Below, in pieces: positions 1 through 5,635 of a DNA stretch of 9,357 nt (the stretch's first letter is position 1; each line of letters opens with the position of its first letter). The notes below the pieces were generated by a model that saw nothing but the letters and a program-made list of their open reading frames with translations, ran no database searches and was not told where the DNA came from. Origin of the DNA: a bacterium (GTDB taxonomy: Bacteria; UBA9089); assembly GCA_003485015.1 (NCBI GenBank), contig DNCN01000060.1, forward strand, positions 1 through 9,357, written 5' to 3'. The translations under genes and the position numbers were made by a program.

Positions 1-442
1 ACGTTCATCTTCCTCTCTGGTTGAGAATATTCACCTCTGTAATGTAGTGTGTACCGGTTGAATGCAAAATGAAAATGAGCAGCTAGTTTTGGAATAATCT
101 CTCTAATCTTTTCTTTGATCTTTGATTGATTTTGAAAGATGTTTCTTTGATTATTTCGGGTTGACTCTTCTTTCTCAAAATAGATATACTTTCTTGAAAA
201 GACAGAATTGTTTCCCTCAGTAGAGGCCTTAAGACCAAGGCTTGCTTAGCAAACAGCAAAGACAGGAGTAACCTGGTTCTCTAAAAGAAACTCCATTGTC
301 CTGGAGATGTTCCTTCTTACCTCGGGCACTACCAATCGCTGCCAGACAATTGTCTATCTTCATAAGATCTGGTTTCGCAAACCTTAAGAAGAAATCTTTA
401 GATTGCTCTAATAGAAGCTATCTGCTGTTTGTCCTGGGACTC
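1..442 (-). pseudogene. decayed integrase-core (DDE) transposase remnant, partial
   Basis: No intact frame exists, but conceptual translation of the minus strand across several frames gives a continuous transposase-like protein. Read right to left: ESQDKQQIAS (about 442-405); then, after a shift, FLRFAKPDLMKIDNCLAAIG with the Asp of the D-N motif encoded at 352-354; then RNISRTMEFLLENQVTPVFA after another shift; then SKPWS in a third frame; and STEGNNSVFSRK, with the presumed catalytic Glu codon at 216-218. A TAA lies at 246-248. The D-N ... S-x-E-G-x-N-x-V-F pattern is typical of integrase-core (rve-type) transposases. The first catalytic Asp is not in the window. At least three frameshifts plus the stop show that the gene is dead. 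The recognisable reading begins exactly at the left end of the neighbouring insertion sequence, and the 3' side (degraded after about position 180) runs off the window. The precise family (IS481-like or unclassified) cannot be fixed by eye. Confidence 0.7.
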
Positions 443-443
443 G

Positions 444-460
444 CTTAACGGAAATGTTGC
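444..460 (+). repeat. left terminal inverted repeat of the IS
   Basis: CTTAACGGAAATGTTGC matches the reverse complement of 2169-2185 at all 17 positions. The match stops abruptly on the outer side; on the inner side only a scattered similarity continues (ATTAG versus GTTAA). This defines the left boundary of the element. Confidence 0.88.
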
Positions 461-513
461 ATTAGTTATTAAATGTTGTTATATCTGCAAAAAATGGGTA
501 GTTTGAAAAAATG

Positions 514-528
514 ATATTGTCACAATAT
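514..528. repeat. 15-bp palindrome (ATATTGT-C-ACAATAT)
   Basis: A perfect 7-bp inverted repeat with a single central base, in the AT-rich leader between the left end of the IS and the transposase promoter (about 70 bp upstream of the -10 box). Its form resembles an operator for a dimeric DNA-binding protein, but no binding protein can be named. It could be a chance palindrome in AT-rich DNA. Confidence 0.4.
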
Positions 529-566
529 ACCTAATATTCTTACTCTTTTAAAATTTTTTACTTAAC

Positions 567-594
567 AAAAGTCTAAGGTTAAAAGTCCAAGGTT
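567..594 (+). repeat. two tandem 14-bp direct repeats upstream of the transposase
   Basis: AAAAGTCTAAGGTT (567-580) is followed immediately by AAAAGTCCAAGGTT (581-594), with one mismatch. The pair sits where the -35 region of the transposase promoter would be, so a protein bound here could control transcription or mark the element end. It also contains one of the four AAAAGTCC octamers found in the non-coding ends of this element. Confidence 0.7.
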
Positions 595-625
595 ATGGTA
601 TAATAGCAGAGTGGACTTTTTAACC
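577..625 (+). repeat. inverted repeat enclosing the transposase promoter
   Basis: The arm GGTTAAAAGTCCA (577-589) pairs with TGGACTTTTTAACC (612-625), 13 pairs with one bulged base. The loop holds the -10 box, so a transcript starting at the element's own promoter would contain only the right arm. A read-through transcript from outside would fold the full hairpin. Some insertion sequences use such an arrangement to damp expression from external promoters. Here the ribosome binding site lies just outside the stem, so that role is only inferred. Confidence 0.5.
596..604 (+). promoter_or_regulatory. extended -10 promoter of the transposase gene
   Basis: TGGTATAAT is a perfect extended -10 element (TG-N-TATAAT), 41 bp upstream of the transposase ATG. 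No good -35 hexamer is seen 16-18 bp upstream (this region is the tandem repeat), which fits the extended -10 class that needs little -35 contact. A transcript would start near 611. A strong ribosome binding site, GGAGGTG at 634-640, follows 5 bp before the start codon. Confidence 0.6.
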
Positions 626-645
626 CCCTCTCTGGAGGTGCTGTT

Positions 646-2024
646 ATGCCAGAACCACACATTAAAGACATCTTTATTGAGTTTGACGGTGATGATCTAA
701 CGAAGTATGGGCTATTCCCCCTACTTGCTTGGTTTCTTATGGACTTTATATCTCTTCCAGATTATTTTAAGAAGCTTACTGTAAAGAAGAAGCGAAACAG
801 AAAGAATCCTATAAAGAGAAGAAAACCAAAGTTTGATGTCTCTCAAATGTGCATTGGAATTGTAGCGGTGATTCTCCTGGGTATTGAAAGATTCAGGAGA
901 ATAAACAAGGTATTGAGCACAGAGACAAAGATTGCCGAACTTATTGGCTTGCCAGAGTTTTTTGACCAATGCACCGTTCACCGATTCCTGAATGAATTTC
1001 AGAAGTGGCACCTAAAACAGTTAGAAGAGGCGAGCAATAGATTGATACACACCTTTGGTGAGTCTCCCCGGCAGGATGTTCTGGTTGTAGACATAGATAG
1101 TACCACTCACTCCTTAGAGAGCAGAAAGAGAGAGAAGGCAAGAGTTGGATACAACAAGAAGAACAGAGGAAAGCCCTGCTATCAATGGAGTGTTGCATTT
1201 GTGAGAGGAGAGGTTGTTGCCCAGAGATTGAATCCTGGAAATACCCACGGCACATATTGTTTCAAAGAACTGGTAGAGGCTGTTGGTAATAACCTGGGAC
1301 AGTCTATCTCTATTATACGTGTAGATGGTGGTTATTTCTCTGGTGACATATTAGACTGACTAAGAGATAAAGGCTACCAGATTGTAACCACTGAAAGATA
1401 CGACTGGATTATGTCACAGAATCCAGAGATAGATCCACAAAGATGGGAAGAGTATGATAGTGATACCAAGCTATATGATTTAGGCAGAATCAAGGTAATC
1501 GGAAGAACAGAACAGAGATTCAGGACAGTCTTGGTTGATACCAAACAATACCCTTTTGGAAAGAAACGAACCAAGAAGAGACACATTCGGTATGCCATAA
1601 TTGAGAATCTGGCCTTCAATCTCAGTCCCTCTGCCTTATATGAGTTTTACCACGGAAGGCAGACCTTAGAGAACTTCTTCAAGGAGTCAAAGAATCCCTT
1701 CAATTCAGGTAAGATGCCCTCTCAAAGATTTAGGGCTAATGAGGCATATCTCCAATTTGTTGTTATTGCATATAATTGCTACTTTTGGTTTAAAAAAAAT
1801 TTTTCCCACCAGCCTGGCAGAATAACAATATGGAAACCACCCGCCAAGGATTGATTAACCATGGTGGAAGTATAGAATTCATTGACTATATATGCAGAAT
1901 CAGAATAAATAAGAGCTATGAATATCACCAGGAAGTCTTTCAGGTATTAGAGACAATGCGGACAGAATTCAGGTGGATACAGTATTGTTCCCCGTATGGT
2001 TCCCAAGGGCAATACTTGAGATAA
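646..2024 (+). pseudogene. IS1380-family transposase, broken by a TGA and a frameshift
   Basis: The DDE transposase of the surrounding element. The start ATG at 646 follows GGAGGTG by 5 bp. Residues 1-237 are open and contain the first catalytic region (VVDIDSTTHS, about 147-156), the family-like GYNKKNRGKPCYQW and PGNTHG stretches, and the second Asp in IRVDGGY (Asp227). A TGA at 1357-1359 interrupts ILD-x-LRDKGYQ, where the context suggests an original Trp codon (TGG). The same frame then stays open to 1854, including YHGRQTLENFFKESK with the presumed third catalytic Glu. At the A8 run 1792-1799 the homologous reading moves to the -1 frame (FFPPAWQNNNMETTRQ) and ends at TAA 2022-2024. With both lesions repaired the protein would be about 460 residues, normal for the family. 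One base lost from an original A9 run explains the shift; a sequencing error or programmed -1 slippage are alternatives. As written, only truncated products would be made. Confidence 0.82.
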
Positions 2025-2048
2025 ATGGGTATCTTAAGAAATTATAAT

Positions 2049-2161
2049 GGACTTTTGCTTAAATCTAAAGGTAGTATTATCAAGAAATTAAGAGATGGGC
2101 ATAAATTTGCCTCATACAAAACTCTTGTTCCACAAGGCAAAAAGTGCTGTAATAAAAGTCC
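2049..2161 (+). repeat. inverted octamer pair in the right subterminal region of the IS
   Basis: GGACTTTT at 2049-2056 and AAAAGTCC at 2154-2161 form a perfect 8-bp inverted pair about 100 bp apart, in the 3' non-coding tail of the element. The same octamer pair occurs at 581-588 and 613-620 on the left side. The 145 bp between the transposase stop and the right terminal repeat otherwise hold no credible gene. Confidence 0.5.
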
Positions 2162-2162
2162 A

Positions 2163-2185
2163 CTTAACGCAACATTTCCGTTAAG
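2163..2185. repeat. palindrome overlapping the right IS end (CTTAACG ... CGTTAAG)
   Basis: CTTAACG (2163-2169) and CGTTAAG (2179-2185) form a 7-bp stem around a 9-base loop. The outer arm is part of the right terminal inverted repeat, so the right end carries a second, inward copy of the outermost 7 bases. The left end lacks this second copy. On the minus strand the hairpin lies about 20 nt after the clpX stop and could act as a weak 3' end structure. The following bases contain only a short U stretch, so terminator function is doubtful. Confidence 0.5.
2169..2185 (-). repeat. right terminal inverted repeat of the IS
   Basis: GCAACATTTCCGTTAAG is the exact reverse complement of 444-460. The match ends sharply at 2185, placing the right boundary of the element 18 bp beyond the clpX stop codon. 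Confidence 0.88.
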
Positions 2186-2203
2186 ATACAAAGCTCAGGT
2201 TTT

Positions 2204-3457
2204 TTAGGCTGATTCTTTATGCAGAGTAATGATAGGCTCCCGAATACCGGTTACCACTTCTTCGTTAACGAGGCACTCTTTTATCCCCTTCCATGAAGGG
2301 AGTTCATACATTATGTCTAACATGATGCCTTCAAGGATGGAGCGGAGCCCCCGTGCACCAGTCTCATGCTTTATTGCATTTTCGGCAATAGCTTTCAATG
2401 CCTCATCGGTAAACCTTAGAGTCACACCTTCAAGCTCAAAAAATTTCTTATACTGTTTAATTAAGGCATTCTTCGGTTTGGTAAGGATGGTAGTCAGATC
2501 CTCTACTTCCAAAGAATCAAGAGAAGTAGCTACCGGCAACCTTCCTACAAATTCAGGAATCAGACCATACTTCAAAAGGTCATCGGGGATAACCTCTTTG
2601 AGTATCTCTCCAATCTTCTTCTCCTTCTTGCCCTCTATTTCACCACCAAAACCAATAACCCTCTTCCCAATCCTCTCTTCAACTATCTTCTCAAGACCAA
2701 TGAAAGCTCCTCCGCAAATGAAGAGGATGTGTCTGGTATCTATTTGGATGAACTCTTGATGGGGATGTTTTCGACCGCCCTGTGGAGGGACATTGGCTAC
2801 AGTTCCTTCTAATATCTTTAAAAGGGCTTGCTGAACTCCTTCGCCAGAGACATCCCTGGTAATGGAAGGATTATCCCCTCCCTTTCGGGCAACCTTATCG
2901 ATCTCATCAATGTAAACAATGCCAGTCTCTGCCCGTTTGATGTCTAAGTTGGCAGCTTGGATAAGCCGAAGGAGAATATTCTCCACATCTTCACCAACAT
3001 ATCCAGCTTCAGTGAGCGCTGTTGCATCAGCTATGGCAAATGGAACATTGAGTACCCGAGCTAAGGTTTGGGCCAGAAGCGTCTTTCCCGACCCTGTGGG
3101 ACCGATAAGAAGAATGTTCGATTTCTCCAACTCAACATCATCATCACGGGCACCAACTTTAGTTGTTACACGTTTATAGTGGTTATAAACGGCTACCGAA
3201 AGAACCTTCTTTGCCCGTTCCTGACCAATAACATATTTACCCAGAAAGGCTTTGATTTCAGCTGGCTTTGGTATGGCACCTATCTCTGATTCGATCCTTT
3301 CTCGCCATTCTTCACCAATAATCTCATTACAAAGATTGATGCACTCATCACAGATGTATACCCCAGGACCAGCTACAAGTCTCTTTACCTTGCTTTGATT
3401 CTTTCCACAAAACGAACAGGAGAGGCGACCTTCTTTGTCATCACCAAATTTCAACAT
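2204..3457 (-). CDS. clpX: ClpX, ATP-dependent unfoldase subunit of the Clp protease
   Basis: AAA+ unfoldase (417 residues, typical length) that recognises tagged proteins, unfolds them and threads them into ClpP in the cytoplasm. The N-terminal zinc-binding domain has its four cysteines (Cys14, 17, 36, 39). The AAA+ core shows Walker A GPTGSGKT (119-126), the pore-loop motif GYVGED (152-157), Walker B VYIDEIDK (181-188), the RKH loop in GGRKHPHQEF, the IGF tripeptide that docks on ClpP (in KRVIGFGG) and a sensor-2 region GARGLR. The start ATG is preceded by AAGGAG (3464-3469) at 6 nt, which supports it. The gene lies 19 bp after clpP and is the last gene of tig-clpP-clpX; the stop is TAA. 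No clear intrinsic terminator follows before the insertion sequence 18 bp away, and no lon gene follows. Everything expected of an active ClpX is present. Confidence 0.98.
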   Translation of the reverse strand: MLKFGDDKEGRLSCSFCGKNQSKVKRLVAGPGVYICDECINLCNEIIGEEWRERIESEIGAIPKPAEIKAFLGKYVIGQERAKKVLSVAVYNHYKRVTTKVGARDDDVELEKSNILLIGPTGSGKTLLAQTLARVLNVPFAIADATALTEAGYVGEDVENILLRLIQAANLDIKRAETGIVYIDEIDKVARKGGDNPSITRDVSGEGVQQALLKILEGTVANVPPQGGRKHPHQEFIQIDTRHILFICGGAFIGLEKIVEERIGKRVIGFGGEIEGKKEKKIGEILKEVIPDDLLKYGLIPEFVGRLPVATSLDSLEVEDLTTILTKPKNALIKQYKKFFELEGVTLRFTDEALKAIAENAIKHETGARGLRSILEGIMLDIMYELPSWKGIKECLVNEEVVTGIREPIITLHKESA

Positions 3458-3476
3458 CTTTTTCTCCTTCTTTCTC

Positions 3477-4094
3477 TTATTTTGCCTTCTTTATCTCTTT
3501 CGCAGGTTTACTTTCACGGGTATAAAGAACTTCATCGATAATACCATATTCTTTAGCCTGTTCTGGAGACATGAAGAAGTCCCGGTCGGTATCTTTCTGG
3601 ATCTTCTCTATAGGCTGCCCTGTATGTTGGACCAGAACTTTATTTATCTCTTCACGCATCCTCAATATCTCCTTGGCCTGGATATCTATGTCTGTCGCCT
3701 GACCCTGAACCCCACCTAACGGTTGATGAATCATTATCCGGGCATGAGGTAGGGCATAGCGCTTGCCCTTAGTTCCAGCAGCAAGAAGAAGTGCACCCAT
3801 TGAGGCTGCCTGACCAATGCAAATAGTTGAGACATCAGATTTAATGTACCTCATAGTATCATAAATGGCCAGTCCTGCGGTGACTGATCCACCTGGATTA
3901 TTAATGTAAAGGTCGATATCCTTGTCTGGATCTTCAGACTCTAAATAGAGAAGCTGAGCAATGATGAGATTGGAGATATCATCATCTATAGGCGAACCAA
4001 TAAAGACAATCCTATCTTTTAGGAGTCTTGAGTAGATATCATATCCTCTCTCACCTCGACCGCTCTGCTCAACAACCATTGGAATTAACGCCAT
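3477..4094 (-). CDS. clpP: ClpP, proteolytic subunit of the Clp protease
   Basis: Serine peptidase (205 residues) that forms the tetradecameric degradation chamber and partners with ClpX, encoded next door. The catalytic triad is visible: Ser98 in GQAASMGALLLAAG, His123 in RIMIHQPLGG and Asp172 in TDRDFF. The oxyanion-side motif INNPGGSV (64-71) and the handle region QATDIDIQAKEILR are also conserved. The N-terminus is short, so little or no propeptide would be removed. The start is supported by a G-rich ribosome binding site (AGGGGGGAG, 4099-4107) 4 nt upstream. It begins 26 bp after the tig stop, so the genes are almost certainly one transcript driven from the promoter before tig. Confidence 0.98.
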   Translation of the reverse strand: MALIPMVVEQSGRGERGYDIYSRLLKDRIVFIGSPIDDDISNLIIAQLLYLESEDPDKDIDLYINNPGGSVTAGLAIYDTMRYIKSDVSTICIGQAASMGALLLAAGTKGKRYALPHARIMIHQPLGGVQGQATDIDIQAKEILRMREEINKVLVQHTGQPIEKIQKDTDRDFFMSPEQAKEYGIIDEVLYTRESKPAKEIKKAK

Positions 4095-4120
4095 CTTACT
4101 CCCCCCTAATTCGGTAAAAA

Positions 4121-5419
4121 TTATTCGTAGATTTCCTCAATCTGACTTTGGGTAACAAGGAAATCAGCGGTCTTACTCCGTCTTATTCTTTGACAAAGTC
4201 CATCTACTTCACCCTGGTCAGCCAGAAGCTTCTTCATCTCTTCTTTTGTTTTAGAGAAGGCATTAGCCAAATCTTCAATCCCTTCTTCGACCTCTTCCTC
4301 TGTTGCCTGGATACCTTCCCTATCAGCAATAATATCTAAGATAAAGCCTGCTTTGAGGTTTTCAATTGCCTTTGGCCGAAAGTCATCTCGCAATTCTTCC
4401 AGAGCAATCTCTTTCTCTTTTAGGTACCTTTCAATGGTGAGCCCTATGGGACGGAGATTGTTTTCAAATTCATTGATCATCTGGTCAACCTCCTTTTCAA
4501 TAAGACTCTTTGGAGGCGAAAAATCTGAGTTCGCAACAAGGGTCTTTGTGGCCATATTCTTCAATTCTCTCTTAGCCTGGTCTTCATTGAATCTTTCAAG
4601 TTCAACTCTAATAGCTTCGCGAAGTTCATTTAGGTTCTCTTTGCCCACATCCCGAGCAAGTTCATCATCTATAGAAGGAAGTCTCTTCACCTTAATTGAT
4701 TTGAGGCCTACCTTGAATGTGGCTAACTGATTGGCAAACTCTTTAACTGGATAATTCTCAGGGAGATTAATCCTGATCTCCTTTGAAGTATTGACCTCCA
4801 TTCCAATAACCTCCTCTTCTATACCAGGAAGAAGTTTGGTTTTACCCAGCTCTATAGAGACATTCTCTTTCTTTGCCCCTGGGATGGGAATCCCCTCAAC
4901 AAAACCTTCGTAATCAATACTCACTATATCACCCACTCTTGCAGGCCGATCATCTACTCCCACCAATTCAGCTCCCCTCTCCTGAATGTATTTCAGTTCC
5001 TGCTCTATATCCTCAGTGGTCACCTTCTTTATCCTCTTCTCTAAGGAGATCCCCTTATAATCTCCCAGGGGGATCTCTGGTCTTACCTCCACATGGGCTC
5101 GAAACTTTAGGTATTCATTCTTTTTGTAGTCGATATTCTCTATCCTGGGAAGGGTAATGGGTACAATCTTCGTCTGGTTTACTGCTTCCTGGTAGGACTT
5201 GAATACAAGGCTCTCTACAACTTTCTTTTGGAGGTCTTGGTTCATTCTTGCCTCTAGGACAGAACGGGGGATTTTACCCTGACGGAAACCCGGAAGTCTA
5301 ATAGAGCGGTTAAGATCTTTGCAAGCGGTGCTAAATTCACTCTCTGTCCTCTCTCTATCGACAGAGATATCCAATTCAACTGTCCACTCATCTTTTCTGA
5401 TCAGATCAACTTTTATCAT
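4121..5419 (-). CDS. tig: trigger factor, ribosome-associated chaperone and prolyl isomerase
   Basis: Cytoplasmic chaperone that binds nascent chains at the ribosome exit tunnel (432 residues, family-typical). The N-terminal ribosome-binding domain carries the signature GFRQGKIP (44-51). The central FKBP-type peptidyl-prolyl isomerase domain spans roughly 155-247, starting near RVGDIVSIDYEGFVEG. The highly charged C-terminal helical chaperone domain follows (about 250-432). The ATG at 5417-5419 is preceded by AGAGG at 7 nt. It is the first gene of tig-clpP-clpX, with a near-consensus promoter directly upstream; the stop is TAA. No anomaly seen. Confidence 0.97.
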   Translation of the reverse strand: MIKVDLIRKDEWTVELDISVDRERTESEFSTACKDLNRSIRLPGFRQGKIPRSVLEARMNQDLQKKVVESLVFKSYQEAVNQTKIVPITLPRIENIDYKKNEYLKFRAHVEVRPEIPLGDYKGISLEKRIKKVTTEDIEQELKYIQERGAELVGVDDRPARVGDIVSIDYEGFVEGIPIPGAKKENVSIELGKTKLLPGIEEEVIGMEVNTSKEIRINLPENYPVKEFANQLATFKVGLKSIKVKRLPSIDDELARDVGKENLNELREAIRVELERFNEDQAKRELKNMATKTLVANSDFSPPKSLIEKEVDQMINEFENNLRPIGLTIERYLKEKEIALEELRDDFRPKAIENLKAGFILDIIADREGIQATEEEVEEGIEDLANAFSKTKEEMKKLLADQGEVDGLCQRIRRSKTADFLVTQSQIEEIYE

Positions 5420-5454
5420 TAAAAGCCTCTTCTACTACTTTATGAATAAGCTAT

Positions 5455-5483
5455 ATTTTAACACAAAATTTCCCTCTTGTCAA
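5455..5483 (-). promoter_or_regulatory. sigma70-type promoter of tig-clpP-clpX
   Basis: On the minus strand a perfect -35 box TTGACA (5478-5483) is separated by exactly 17 bp from the -10 box TAAAAT (5455-5460, five of six consensus bases). Transcription would start near 5448, giving a leader of about 28 nt before the tig ATG. No heat-shock CIRCE-type inverted repeat is visible around it, so expression looks housekeeping. Confidence 0.82.
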
Positions 5484-5491
5484 GCCAATAC

Positions 5492-5528
5492 AAGATAGGC
5501 ACTCGCTTACGCTCGTGCAAATTATCTT
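5492..5528 (-). terminator. two-part hairpin between tRNA-Gly and the tig promoter (possible terminator)
   Basis: Read on the minus strand, an outer stem AAGATA/TATCTT encloses an inner stem GCAC-GA-GC closed by a GTAA tetraloop and completed by GC-GA-GTGC. The inner stem thus holds tandem G-A/A-G apposition and a GNRA-type loop, an unusually RNA-like design. It lies 33 nt after the tRNA 3' end and just before the -35 box of tig, the right place to end the sensor-tRNA transcript. The sequence after it (GTATTGG) is not a proper U-tract, so a rho-independent terminator is uncertain. It might instead be a processing signal or a dispersed repeat. Confidence 0.4.
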
Positions 5529-5560
5529 TGGGCGTTTACTCGCGGCTAATACACAAATAG

Positions 5561-5631
5561 AGCGGGCGATGAGAATCGAACTCACATACCGAGCTTGGAA
5601 GGCTCGTGTTCTACCATTGAACTACGCCCGC
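5561..5631 (-). tRNA. tRNA-Gly, anticodon TCC
   Basis: A full cloverleaf is visible on the minus strand: acceptor GCGGGCG/CGCCCGC, D-arm GTTC-AATGGTA-GAAC, anticodon arm CGAGC-CTTCCAA-GCTCG with TCC at positions 34-36, four-base variable loop GTAT, and T-arm GTGAG-TTCGATT-CTCAT. The discriminator base is T (5561), as usual for bacterial tRNA-Gly. The CCA tail is not encoded and must be added. The tRNA reads GGA codons and, by wobble, GGG. The 5' end is only 4 nt after the stop codon of the upstream diguanylate cyclase gene, with no convincing promoter of its own. It is therefore probably cut out of the end of the sensor-operon transcript. Confidence 0.95.
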
Positions 5632-5635
5632 AGAA

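Larger units (their letters stand above)
444..2185 (+). mobile_element. IS1380-like insertion sequence, 1742 bp, probably inactive
   Basis: The element is bounded by perfect 17-bp inverted repeats and carries one transposase gene on the plus strand, in keeping with IS1380-family size (roughly 1.5-2 kb) and organisation. The transposase is interrupted twice, so autonomous movement is unlikely unless the disruptions are bypassed. The 8 bases flanking the left end and those flanking the right end share no 4-5 bp direct repeat, so no target duplication is visible. This suggests rearrangement or deletion at one side after insertion. The right end lies 18 bp past the clpX stop codon, with the transposase convergent to clpX. 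The left end abuts a truncated integrase-type transposase remnant. The non-coding ends (461-645 and 2025-2168) are rich in short repeats, described separately. Confidence 0.78.

Noticed and set aside
567..594. CRISPR-like repeat
   Set aside because: Two adjacent 14-bp units without spacers; no array and no cas genes.
941..1255. Minus-strand reading frame within the transposase gene
   Set aside because: It is antisense to the catalytic region of the transposase, with no motif or translation signal of its own.
436..2193. Target-site duplication flanking the IS
   Set aside because: The flanks GGGACTCG (left) and ATACAAAG (right) share no 4-5 bp direct repeat.
2025..2207. A 60-codon plus-strand reading frame between the transposase and clpX
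   Set aside because: It starts one base after the transposase stop, spans the IS terminal repeat and ends inside clpX. No ribosome binding site or recognisable domain; it is the non-coding tail of the element.
2229..2759. A 176-codon plus-strand reading frame
   Set aside because: It is antisense to the AAA+ and C-terminal part of clpX; Ser-rich translation typical of a shadow frame.
5530..5560. A riboswitch or T-box leader upstream of tig
   Set aside because: The tig promoter maps downstream of this stretch and leaves a leader of only about 28 nt, too short for such an element.
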